DNA from: Abyssibius alkaniclasticus
Lineage (GTDB): Bacteria; Pseudomonadota; Alphaproteobacteria; Rhodobacterales; Rhodobacteraceae
Direction: 5' to 3'
NCBI RefSeq assembly: GCF_020447305.1
Contig: NZ_CP095732.1
Span: 1,272,501 to 1,336,500 of the forward strand
Length of the DNA: 64,000 nucleotides
Every line of letters begins with the position of its first letter. Positions within the stretch are counted from its first letter, which is position 1. The position numbers and the translations under genes were made by a program. The notes below the pieces were generated by a model that was not told the DNA's origin, made no database searches, and worked only from the letters and a program-made list of their open reading frames with translations. Shown piece by piece: positions 19,785-26,833 of the stretch.

Positions 19785-19898
19785 ATGCGCGTCATTTGTT
19801 TGTTCGTCATAACAGCCGCCCTGTCCGGCTGCATTTACCCGAATGCGATTTATCCCGACCTGCCACAGGGCCAATATACAGAGCCGACAGAACCATAA
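19785..19898 (+). CDS. Very small putative lipoprotein (37 residues)
   Basis: A short frame with TAGGAG ahead of the ATG at a good distance. The product has a hydrophobic start (CLFVITAA), a lipobox LSGC with Cys at residue 16, and a short polar/Pro-rich tail of 21 residues ending in EPTEP. This is the form of entericidin-like or other tiny lipoproteins, for which no specific role can be assigned. It lies between the acs terminator and the convergent irr gene. Confidence 0.55.
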   Translation: MRVICLFVITAALSGCIYPNAIYPDLPQGQYTEPTEP

Positions 19899-19963
19899 AC
19901 CCGGCCACAAGGCTGCGCTTTGGCCCCATCAACCATTTCAAGGTATCGGATCGTCTGCGCCCG

Positions 19964-20398
19964 CTAACGTCGGCGCAGACGAATCACCACATCCACGCGC
20001 GAAATTTCTGTGTTTTCCGGCGGGGTTGGCAGGCCTTCAATTTGTATGGCCGAATTTGGCGCATCCGACAGCCGCCCGTCATCTTCCCAATAGTAATGCG
20101 GATGATGGTCGGTGCGGGTGTCAAAATAGGTGCGGTTCCCGTCGACGGTAATTTCATGCAGCAGGCCAGCGCCGCAAAAGGCGCGCAGCGTGTTGTAAAC
20201 CGTGGCCAGCGAGACCGATTGATCGCCCGAAGCCGCCGCCTCGTGCAGGCTTTCGGCGGTGACATGGCGGTCGCGCCCGTCGCCCACCAGCAGCGTGGCC
20301 AAGGCCAGCCGTTGCCGGGTTGGGCGCAGCCCGGCATCGGTTAGCCAATCGGCGGCCCGCTCATGCGGGCGCAGCTGGTTTTTTTGCTCATGTGGCAT
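19964..20398 (-). CDS. irr: Iron response regulator Irr (Fur family)
   Basis: Fur-family regulator of 144 residues. The winged helix (about 15-90) has LRPTRQRLALATLL and SLATVYNTL. The metal/heme region has the Irr-type His cluster HHPHYYWEDDGRL (about 97-109). Irr controls iron and heme genes in Rhizobiales and Rhodobacterales and responds to heme status. Linkage to fabA-fabB-fabI, with irr facing away, is a recurring alphaproteobacterial arrangement. The 175-nt gap shared with fabA should contain both promoters; I see a small inverted repeat at 20467-20481 but no perfect Irr box. Confidence 0.9.
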   Translation of the reverse strand: MPHEQKNQLRPHERAADWLTDAGLRPTRQRLALATLLVGDGRDRHVTAESLHEAAASGDQSVSLATVYNTLRAFCGAGLLHEITVDGNRTYFDTRTDHHPHYYWEDDGRLSDAPNSAIQIEGLPTPPENTEISRVDVVIRLRRR

Positions 20399-20573
20399 AA
20401 TATTTCCCGCCTTACTGTTTAATTAGCGCAAAAACCCCATATAGTTCCAGCGAAAAGCCTATCAGCCGCCGATATGCGGCGATATTGTGCAGGCAGGCAC
20501 GCTTGCACGCCAACCCTTGCGGGTGATAGGGAAAGAGCCAACACTGGCGCAAAGAACTAAGGAGCAGGGCTTG

Positions 20574-21080
20574 ATGCAACACCGCCCCACCAGCATAGAC
20601 TATGACGGGCTGCTAGAATGCGCGCGCGGCGAAATGTTCGGCCCCGGCAATGCGCAATTGCCCATGCCGCCCATGCTGATGATGGACCGCATCACCGAAA
20701 TTTCCGCCGATGGCGGCCCGCACGGTCAGGGCCATGTTGTTGCCGAGTTCGATATCAAGCCCGACCTGTGGTTCTTCCCCTGCCATTTTGTCGGCAACCC
20801 GATCATGCCCGGCTGTCTGGGGCTTGATGCGCTTTGGCAGATTACCGGCTTCAACCTTGGCTGGCGCGGCATGAAGGGGCGCGGCATGGCGCTGGGTGTG
20901 GGCGAGGTGAAATTCACCGGCATGGTCACCCCCGAAACTAGGCTCGTGCGTTACGAGGTGGATATGGTGCGGGTGATCGACCGTAAATTGAAAATTGGGC
21001 GCGCCGATGGGCGTATGTATGCCGATGATGTGCATGTTTATACCGCGCTCGACATGAAAGTTGGCCTGTCGCAAGACTGA
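20574..21080 (+). CDS. fabA: 3-hydroxydecanoyl-ACP dehydratase/isomerase FabA
   Basis: Bifunctional dehydratase and isomerase that introduces the double bond in anaerobic unsaturated fatty acid synthesis. It has 168 residues. The catalytic pair is H71 ([13 protein letters not shown]) and D85 (LGLDALWQ), matching His70 and Asp84 of E. coli. The frame is open from 20487, but AAGGAG at 20559-20564 and the family start (MQHRPTS) place the ATG at 20574. fabB follows after 26 nt. Confidence 0.95.
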   Translation: MQHRPTSIDYDGLLECARGEMFGPGNAQLPMPPMLMMDRITEISADGGPHGQGHVVAEFDIKPDLWFFPCHFVGNPIMPGCLGLDALWQITGFNLGWRGMKGRGMALGVGEVKFTGMVTPETRLVRYEVDMVRVIDRKLKIGRADGRMYADDVHVYTALDMKVGLSQD

Positions 21081-21106
21081 TCTGACCAAAGCAAAGGAAA
21101 TCCGCT

Positions 21107-22333
21107 ATGCGTCGCGTTGTCATCACAGGGCTGGGAATCGTCTCGTCAATCGGCGTTTCGGCGACCGAAGTGCTTGATTCATTGCAAACCGGTCGTTCGG
21201 GCATCAGCTTTGCTGAAAGTTACGCTGAAAACGGCTTTCGCTCGCGCGTGCATGGTATGCCGAATATCGATGTGAGCGCCCATATCGACAAGCGCAACCT
21301 GCGCTTCATGGGCGATGGCGCGGCCTATAATTTCATCGCTATGGAACAGGCGATTGCCGATGCCGGGCTGGAAGACAGCGATGTCTCCAACGAACGCACC
21401 GGGCTTGTCATGGGCTCTGGCGGGCCAAGCACCAAGAACCTGTTCAACGCCCACCAGATTGTGCTGAAAAACGGCGCGCCCAAACGCATGGGGCCGTTCA
21501 TGGTTACGCGCGGCATGTCCTCGACCAACTCGGCCTGTCTGGCGACGCCTTTCAAGATCAAGGGTGTGAACTATTCCATCACCTCGGCCTGCTCCACCTC
21601 GGCGCATTGCATTGGCAACGGGGTCGAGCAAATCCAGCTTGGCAAGCAGGATGTTGTCTTTGCCGGCGGGGGCGAGGAGCTGGATTGGACCCTGTCCTGC
21701 CTGTTCGATGCGATGGGCGCAATGTCCTCCAAATACAACGACACGCCGGAACTGGCCAGCCGCGCCTATGATGCCGACCGTGACGGTTTTGTCATTGCCG
21801 GTGGTGGCGGGGTTGTCGTGCTGGAAGAGCTTTCGCACGCACAGGCGCGCGGTGCAAAAATTTACGCCGAAGTCACGGGCTATGGGGCCACTTCTGATGG
21901 TTATGACATGGTCGCGCCTTCGGGCGAGGGGGGCGAGCGATCTATGAAGCTCGCGCTTGGCACGATTGGGGACCGCAAGGTTTCCTATATCAACAGCCAC
22001 GGCACCTCCACCCCGGCTGGCGATATCACGGAGATCGACGCCATCCGCCGGGTGTTTGGCGATGGTGCCACCCCGCCCGTATCTTCAACCAAATCACTGA
22101 CGGGCCACAGCCTTGGGGCAACCGGCGTGCAGGAAACCATTTATTGCCTGCTGATGATGCAGCATAATTTCATTGCCGCCAGCGCCAATATCCAGACTCT
22201 CGATCCGGCCCTCAAGCCTTCGGAAATTGTGATGGCGCGGCGCGACAATGTGGATCACGATACACTACTTTCGAACTCCTTCGGATTCGGCGGCACGAAC
22301 GCGACGCTCGCGCTCTCTAAATTTCATGGGTAA
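21107..22333 (+). CDS. fabB: 3-oxoacyl-ACP synthase I FabB
   Basis: Condensing enzyme (KAS I) that elongates unsaturated acyl-ACP, 408 residues. The catalytic triad is C162 ([10 protein letters not shown]), a His in [10 protein letters not shown] and a His in [10 protein letters not shown]. It works directly after FabA in the unsaturated pathway. The stop TAA is shared with a possible ATG of fabI, so translation is likely coupled. Confidence 0.95.
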   Translation: MRRVVITGLGIVSSIGVSATEVLDSLQTGRSGISFAESYAENGFRSRVHGMPNIDVSAHIDKRNLRFMGDGAAYNFIAMEQAIADAGLEDSDVSNERTGLVMGSGGPSTKNLFNAHQIVLKNGAPKRMGPFMVTRGMSSTNSACLATPFKIKGVNYSITSACSTSAHCIGNGVEQIQLGKQDVVFAGGGEELDWTLSCLFDAMGAMSSKYNDTPELASRAYDADRDGFVIAGGGGVVVLEELSHAQARGAKIYAEVTGYGATSDGYDMVAPSGEGGERSMKLALGTIGDRKVSYINSHGTSTPAGDITEIDAIRRVFGDGATPPVSSTKSLTGHSLGATGVQETIYCLLMMQHNFIAASANIQTLDPALKPSEIVMARRDNVDHDTLLSNSFGFGGTNATLALSKFHG

Positions 22334-22338
22334 TGATC

Positions 22339-23130
22339 ATGGCTGAATTGATGCGCGGCAAACGTGGGCTGGTGATGGGTGTCGCCAATGACCGTTCTAT
22401 CGCCTGGGGAATTTCAAGGGCGCTTGCGGCCGAAGGGGCGGAGCTTGCCTTCACCTATCAGGGTGAAGGTTTTGGCAAGCGCGTGCTGCCCTTGGCGCAA
22501 AGCCTTGGCTCGAACATGGTGATCGAGGCCGATGTGCAGGATTCCGCATCGCTGGACCGCGCCTTTGGCACATTGGCCAAAAGCTGGGGCAGCATCGACT
22601 TTCTGATCCACGCCATCGCCTATTCCGACAAGGACGAGCTGACCGGCCGTTTCCTGAACACCACGCGCGCGAATTTCCTCAATTCGATGGATATTTCCTG
22701 CTATTCGCTGGTCGATGTGGCGCGGCGCGCTGCCCCCTTGATGAAGCAGGGCGGCAGCATTGTCACCCTCACCTATATGGGCAGTCAGCGGGTTATTCCG
22801 AATTACAATGTGATGGGCGTGGCCAAGGCGGCGCTTGAAGCCACGGTCCGCTATCTGGCAAATGATCTTGGCCCCGATGGTATCCGCGTCAACGCCGTCT
22901 CCCCCGGCCCGATGAAAACCCTGGCCGGGGCCGCGATTGGCGGGGCGCGCAAGGTTTATCGCGCAACCGAGGAAAACGCCCCGCTACGCAGCAATGCCAG
23001 CCTGGAAAGCTGCGGGGCGATGGGCATGTTCCTGTGTTCGGATATGTCTGCACATACAACCGGCGAAGTGATCTATGTCGATGGTGGCTACCATGTCATG
23101 GGCATGGCGCAGCCGGAAAACCTCGCCTAG
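22339..23130 (+). CDS. fabI: Enoyl-ACP reductase FabI (NADH)
   Basis: Reduces trans-2-enoyl-ACP in the last step of the fatty acid cycle. SDR fold of 263 residues with the nucleotide motif GVANDRSIAWGI. Active residues Y156 and K163 (YNVMGVAK) have the same numbering as E. coli FabI. An ATG at 22333 is also in frame; 22339 (MAELMRGKRGL) matches the usual start better. Its stop TAG lies in a CTAG that also serves as the stop of the convergent gene. Confidence 0.94.
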   Translation: MAELMRGKRGLVMGVANDRSIAWGISRALAAEGAELAFTYQGEGFGKRVLPLAQSLGSNMVIEADVQDSASLDRAFGTLAKSWGSIDFLIHAIAYSDKDELTGRFLNTTRANFLNSMDISCYSLVDVARRAAPLMKQGGSIVTLTYMGSQRVIPNYNVMGVAKAALEATVRYLANDLGPDGIRVNAVSPGPMKTLAGAAIGGARKVYRATEENAPLRSNASLESCGAMGMFLCSDMSAHTTGEVIYVDGGYHVMGMAQPENLA

Positions 23131-23735
23131 AACAAACCGCCTTTCTTGCCAAGGTCCATCGAGGTCTTGGCGGTGACGTGGCAAAGCTTGACGACCTTGT
23201 CCAGAATATCCTGCGAATGTTTGGCGTCGAGCTTGTTGATCGTGTCGTCGATATGCTTCCAGAGCTTCACGAAATCCTTTGGGTCATAGGTTTTGACCTG
23301 CGTGGCCGCGGCCAGCATCCCGCGCACCGGCCCTTGGCGGAACAGTTGAAGATCGTTCAGCGGTCCGCCAGCCTTCAGCTTTCCTGCCGCCGCCAATAAT
23401 TGCGCCACGCGCCCGGCAAAGGCCTTCACCTCACCCGCCATCGCCGAAAATTCTTCCTTCGCGGCAGAGGCCATGTTCACATAGGTCTTCTCGAATTCCG
23501 ATTTGAACTTCTTGGCATCCTTTGCCGACTTGTCGGGAAATTTCGCCAGATAGGTCGCCAGCGCCTTGTAGCATTCGGCGGCGGCGGCGGCGTTCTTTGC
23601 GAAATCCCGGCCATAGACCTTGTGAAACGCATCAAGCGACTTGCCGACATTTACAGAGCTGACAGCGTTCGCGCCGACCCCGTGCGTTGTCTTGAACTTC
23701 TTCCATTGTGCATGTGTAGGAATGCTGACGGCCAT
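23127..23735 (-). CDS. Conserved-looking helical protein of unknown function
   Basis: I do not recognise this 202-residue protein. It is rich in Ala and Lys, appears almost entirely alpha-helical (long stretches such as KSAKDAKKFKSEFEKTY), and has no signal peptide, membrane segment or clear motif. The open frame runs further upstream, but GGAG before the ATG at 23735 and the change to poor coding sequence beyond it set the start. It is convergent with fabI, sharing the CTAG stop. A palindrome (23794-23806) about 60 nt upstream may be part of its promoter. Confidence 0.7.
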   Translation of the reverse strand: MAVSIPTHAQWKKFKTTHGVGANAVSSVNVGKSLDAFHKVYGRDFAKNAAAAAECYKALATYLAKFPDKSAKDAKKFKSEFEKTYVNMASAAKEEFSAMAGEVKAFAGRVAQLLAAAGKLKAGGPLNDLQLFRQGPVRGMLAAATQVKTYDPKDFVKLWKHIDDTINKLDAKHSQDILDKVVKLCHVTAKTSMDLGKKGGLF

Positions 23736-24072
23736 GATAAATGCTCCAAACTGAAATAATATTGGGCAGACTACACCCGACACCCCAAAAAATGAAAATG
23801 ATTTTCCTGACGGCACATTGCCCCGGCCCGGCTTGGCCAGCGGGGGGCTGTCCTCATCTGCCGCCAGCCAATATGAGTGACATGGGCGGATGTTGCTGAT
23901 TTGCGCATTGCTGCGCCAGCCCGCCCGGTGCGGCGAGTCCAACTTGTTTTGCGCGGCCCGGGCAGCTTTCCGGTTTCTCAAGCCAGAGTTTGCACGCAGG
24001 GCCCGCAAGGGGCTTATAGGGGTTTTCCACATGCGATTTGCGTGACAAAATGCACCGCAAAGGGGAGGCTTT
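23736..24072. other. Intergenic region between two divergent genes
   Basis: A 337-nt gap between the unknown helical protein (leftward) and the dehalogenase (rightward). It should contain both promoters. The part next to 23735 is AT-richer and holds the GAAAAT-G-ATTTTC palindrome. The rest is GC-rich without a convincing gene, RNA or repeat. A 35-codon frame at 23792-23899 is not supported. Confidence 0.5.
23794..23806. promoter_or_regulatory. Palindrome upstream of the helical protein gene
   Basis: GAAAAT-G-ATTTTC is a perfect 6+6 inverted repeat about 60 nt upstream of the start at 23735. It resembles part of an AT-rich Fur-type operator but lacks the full 19-bp form, so the regulator is unknown. 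Confidence 0.35.
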
Positions 24073-24759
24073 ATGCCGATTACAACTTGTATTTTTGATG
24101 CTTACGGAACCCTGTTCGACGTTGCGGCCGCCGCGCGGCAAGTGGCGGATGAGCCAGGAAACGAGGAATTTTCCGCCAAATGGCCGGAAATTGCCCGCAC
24201 ATGGCGCGACAAGCAGTTGCAATATTCATGGCTGCGCGCCGTGGCCGACGCCCATAAGGATTTTTGGCAGGTCACGCAGGATTCGCTCGACTACACGCTT
24301 GAAGCGCATGGGTTTGCCTCGGAGTCTTTGCGCCAGCGCCTGCTCGATCTTTACTGGAAGCTCAAGGCCTTTCCCGAAGTTCCCCCAATGCTGGCCGCGT
24401 TGAAAGACCGGGGCATGGTCACGGGCATCCTGTCCAACGGTTCGCCCGACATGCTGGATGCGGCGGTTGAATCGGCTGGCATTGCACAATGGCTTGATGT
24501 GGTGCTGAGCGTGGAGGATGTGGGCGTTTTCAAGCCGCATCGCTGGGTTTATGACCTTGTTGGCAGCCATTTCGGCAGCCAGCCCAGCGAGGTATTGTTT
24601 GTCTCGTCCAACGGCTGGGATGCGGCGCACGCGGCGGGTTACGGGTTTCAAACCGTCTGGGTGAACCGCGCGAATGACCCGGTTGACCGGTTTGACTGGT
24701 CGCCCGACCATGTGATGCGCGATTTGACCGGCATTCCTGAACTGGCGGCCGCGCGGTGA
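24073..24759 (+). CDS. Haloacid dehalogenase type II (L-2-haloacid dehalogenase family)
   Basis: HAD-superfamily hydrolase of 228 residues. Nucleophile D9 is in FDAYGTLFD. Other family residues are the Arg/Lys block RDKQLQYSWLR, the Ser-Asn motif ILSNGSPDML, a Lys in FKPHRWVYD and the SSNGWDAAHAAGYGF block. This set is typical of L-2-haloacid dehalogenase, which replaces a halogen by hydroxyl. Many members act on unknown substrates. It is the first gene of a three-gene operon with 4-nt overlaps. Confidence 0.88.
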   Translation: MPITTCIFDAYGTLFDVAAAARQVADEPGNEEFSAKWPEIARTWRDKQLQYSWLRAVADAHKDFWQVTQDSLDYTLEAHGFASESLRQRLLDLYWKLKAFPEVPPMLAALKDRGMVTGILSNGSPDMLDAAVESAGIAQWLDVVLSVEDVGVFKPHRWVYDLVGSHFGSQPSEVLFVSSNGWDAAHAAGYGFQTVWVNRANDPVDRFDWSPDHVMRDLTGIPELAAAR

Positions 24760-25577
24760 CGCCCTTTGTCACAGCCGATGGGCTGCGGCTGGATTATACC
24801 GATCAGGGCCAAGGCCCCGCCGTGCTGTGCCTGCCCGGCCTGACCCGCGATTTGCGCGATTTCGACGAACTTGCCGCCGCGCTTTCCGGCGTGCGCCTGC
24901 TGCGCCTGACCCCGCGCGGGCGGCACGGGTCTGACTGGGCGCAAGATGCTTCAAGTTACAATATAGCCGCGGAATCGGCGGATTCACTGGCATTTCTCGA
25001 CTTTCTGGGGGTGGAGAAGGCGGTTGTCATCGGCACTTCGCGTGGCGGGTTGCAGGCGATGGTGATGGCTGCAACCGCGCCCGAGCGGCTGGCTGGCGTC
25101 GTGCTGAACGATATCGGCCCCGAACTGTCTGCCGATGGTCTGGGGCGGATCATGGATTACCTCGGCATCGCCCCGCGCGCCCAAAGCCTGCCCGAGCTTG
25201 TAGCCGCGCTGCGCGCCACGATGGGCGCAGGCTTCCCCGGCCTTTCGGCGGAAAAGTGGGAGACACTGGCCCGGCGCTGGTTTGATGTGCGCGATGATGG
25301 CATCGGGCTGACCTATGATCCCAAAATCCGCGACGCGGTGATTGAGCAAAGCGCAACACCCGCGCCCGACCTCTGGCCATTCTTCGACCTTTTGCCAGCG
25401 CCGCTGGCGGTCATCCGCGGCGCAAATTCCGATTTGCTGAGCGTCGAGACCGTTGCCAGAATGAAGGCCCGCCGCCCGGCGCTGATCAGCGCCGAGGTTC
25501 CAAACCGTGGCCATGTGCCGTTTCTGGATGAGCCGCAGGCGCTGGCCGCAATTCACGCAGTGTTGGAGCAGGTATGA
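24756..25577 (+). CDS. Alpha/beta hydrolase
   Basis: Alpha/beta-hydrolase fold protein of 273 residues. The nucleophile elbow is GTSRGG (about residue 93), the oxyanion region is GLTRDLRDF, and the catalytic His lies in NRGHVPFLDEP near the end. The GTG start at 24756 overlaps the stop of the dehalogenase by 4 nt, and the gene ends overlapping the next ATG, so all three are translated together. Substrate unknown; members include esterases, lactonases and haloalkane dehalogenases. Confidence 0.85.
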   Translation: MTPFVTADGLRLDYTDQGQGPAVLCLPGLTRDLRDFDELAAALSGVRLLRLTPRGRHGSDWAQDASSYNIAAESADSLAFLDFLGVEKAVVIGTSRGGLQAMVMAATAPERLAGVVLNDIGPELSADGLGRIMDYLGIAPRAQSLPELVAALRATMGAGFPGLSAEKWETLARRWFDVRDDGIGLTYDPKIRDAVIEQSATPAPDLWPFFDLLPAPLAVIRGANSDLLSVETVARMKARRPALISAEVPNRGHVPFLDEPQALAAIHAVLEQV

Positions 25578-26545
25578 GCAGGATCGAGATGATACACGCC
25601 GCGCGGGCGCGCAGTGCGAACCATGTGCGGCAAACGCCGGTTCTGTCCTCTCCGTTTCTGGACGAGATCGCCGGGCGCCGGGTTTTGGTGAAGGCTGAAT
25701 GCCTGCAGCATACCGGCAGCTTCAAGTTTCGCGGCGGCTATTCGGCGCTGTCGGGGCTGAGCGATGCGCAGCGCGCGGGCGGGGTTATCGCCTATTCCAG
25801 CGGCAACCATGCGCAGGGCGTGGCGCTGGCCGCAAGGCTGCACGGGGTGGCGGCGGTGATTATCATGCCGTCTGACGCACCCAGGCTGAAGATTGAGAAC
25901 ACCCGCGCCCTTGGGGCCGAGGTGGTGTTATATGACCGGTTTGGCGAGGATCGCGACGCGATTGGCCAGTCGTTGGCCACCGCGCGCGGGCTGACGCTGA
26001 TCCGCCCCTATGACGAGCCTTTGGTTGTTGCCGGTCAGGGCACGCTGGGGCTGGAGTTGGGGCCGCAACTGGCCGAAGCGGGCATGACATCGGGCGATGT
26101 TCTGGTGTGCTGTGGTGGCGGCGGGCTGACCTCGGGCGTGGCGCTGGCCTTGGCCGAAGTCGCGCCGGGGTTGCGCGTGCGCCCGGTCGAACCTGTGGGG
26201 TTTGACGATGTGCGCCGTTCGCTGATGTCCGGCCGCATCGAGGGCAATGCACCGGAGGCGCGCTCGATCTGCGATGCGATCGTCACGCCAGGGCCGGGCA
26301 AGCTGACATTCCCGATCATGCAGGAACATTGCGGACCGGGGCTGGCGGTGCCGGATGAAGACGCGCTGCGCGCCGTGGCGCTGGCCTTTCAACGCCTGAA
26401 AATCGTGGCCGAACCGGGCGGGGCCGTGGCGCTGGCCGCCGCGCTGTTTCAGGCCGATCAGCTTGAGGGCGAAGCCGTGGCCGTGGTGGTGACGGGGGGC
26501 AACGTGGATGGTGATGTGTTTGCGCAAGCTCTGGCGCGCCTGTAG
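25574..26545 (+). CDS. Threonine/serine dehydratase family protein (PLP fold type II)
   Basis: PLP-dependent enzyme of 323 residues. The cofactor Lys is in GSFKFRGGY, the Asn block is SSGNHAQGVA, and the Gly-rich phosphate loop is CGGGGLTSG. Length and lack of an ACT domain fit catabolic threonine dehydratase or the serine racemase/threo-hydroxyaspartate dehydratase group rather than biosynthetic IlvA. It would deaminate a beta-hydroxy amino acid to a 2-oxo acid. It ends a three-gene operon and is followed by a structured repeat. Confidence 0.86.
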   Translation: MSRIEMIHAARARSANHVRQTPVLSSPFLDEIAGRRVLVKAECLQHTGSFKFRGGYSALSGLSDAQRAGGVIAYSSGNHAQGVALAARLHGVAAVIIMPSDAPRLKIENTRALGAEVVLYDRFGEDRDAIGQSLATARGLTLIRPYDEPLVVAGQGTLGLELGPQLAEAGMTSGDVLVCCGGGGLTSGVALALAEVAPGLRVRPVEPVGFDDVRRSLMSGRIEGNAPEARSICDAIVTPGPGKLTFPIMQEHCGPGLAVPDEDALRAVALAFQRLKIVAEPGGAVALAAALFQADQLEGEAVAVVVTGGNVDGDVFAQALARL

Positions 26546-26570
26546 CAGCACAGATACTCCCGCGCCGCAC

Positions 26571-26652
26571 CGCCGATCAAAGATCGGCGATGGGGCTTGG
26601 CGGTGGCAGCGCGGCACTGGTGCGCAATGTGCAATGTCGCACCCGCGCTGCC
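26571..26652 (+). repeat. Structured intergenic repeat, copy A
   Basis: It starts with a perfect hairpin CGCCGATC-AAA-GATCGGCG (26571-26589), then GGGGCTTGGC. A second, longer stem follows: 26605-26614 pairs perfectly with 26643-26652, with an inner 5-bp stem 26620-26624/26638-26642 and a loop containing a GCAATGT tandem. It lies just after the dehydratase gene. Two further copies occur at 26733-26815 (inverted) and 58275-58324. Confidence 0.7.
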
Positions 26653-26732
26653 CTGCACCGTGGCACGTGACGCCGGCTAGCATGGCCTGAACGCCACCCT
26701 GAAGGAGTTGCAACCAGGGGCAACATCGGCAA

Positions 26733-26815
26733 GCGGCGCGGGCGTGAGCGGCAATCTGGTGCTGCCCTGGCCGCGCCGCCACCGCCAAGCCCCCGGGCTG
26801 ATCTTTGATCAGCCC
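26733..26815 (-). repeat. Structured intergenic repeat, copy C (inverted)
   Basis: On the minus strand it has the same order as copy A: hairpin GGGCTGATC-AAA-GATCAGCCC (26795-26815), then GGGGCTTGGC, then a core whose ends (26771-26783 and 26733-26742) pair through GCGGCGCGG-type arms. It follows the end of the leftward dehydrogenase gene. A and C share a 23-nt block (one mismatch) outside the first hairpin, so this is a repeat family and not only a pair of terminators. Confidence 0.68.
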
Positions 26816-26833
26816 AAGGGGGCGCGGCAGGGC

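Noticed and set aside
23792-23899. 35-codon frame beginning MKMIFLTAHC upstream of the dehalogenase
   Set aside because: It has no ribosome binding site and its start overlaps a palindrome that is better explained as promoter sequence. Composition is Pro/Gly/Cys-rich as in random GC-rich DNA.
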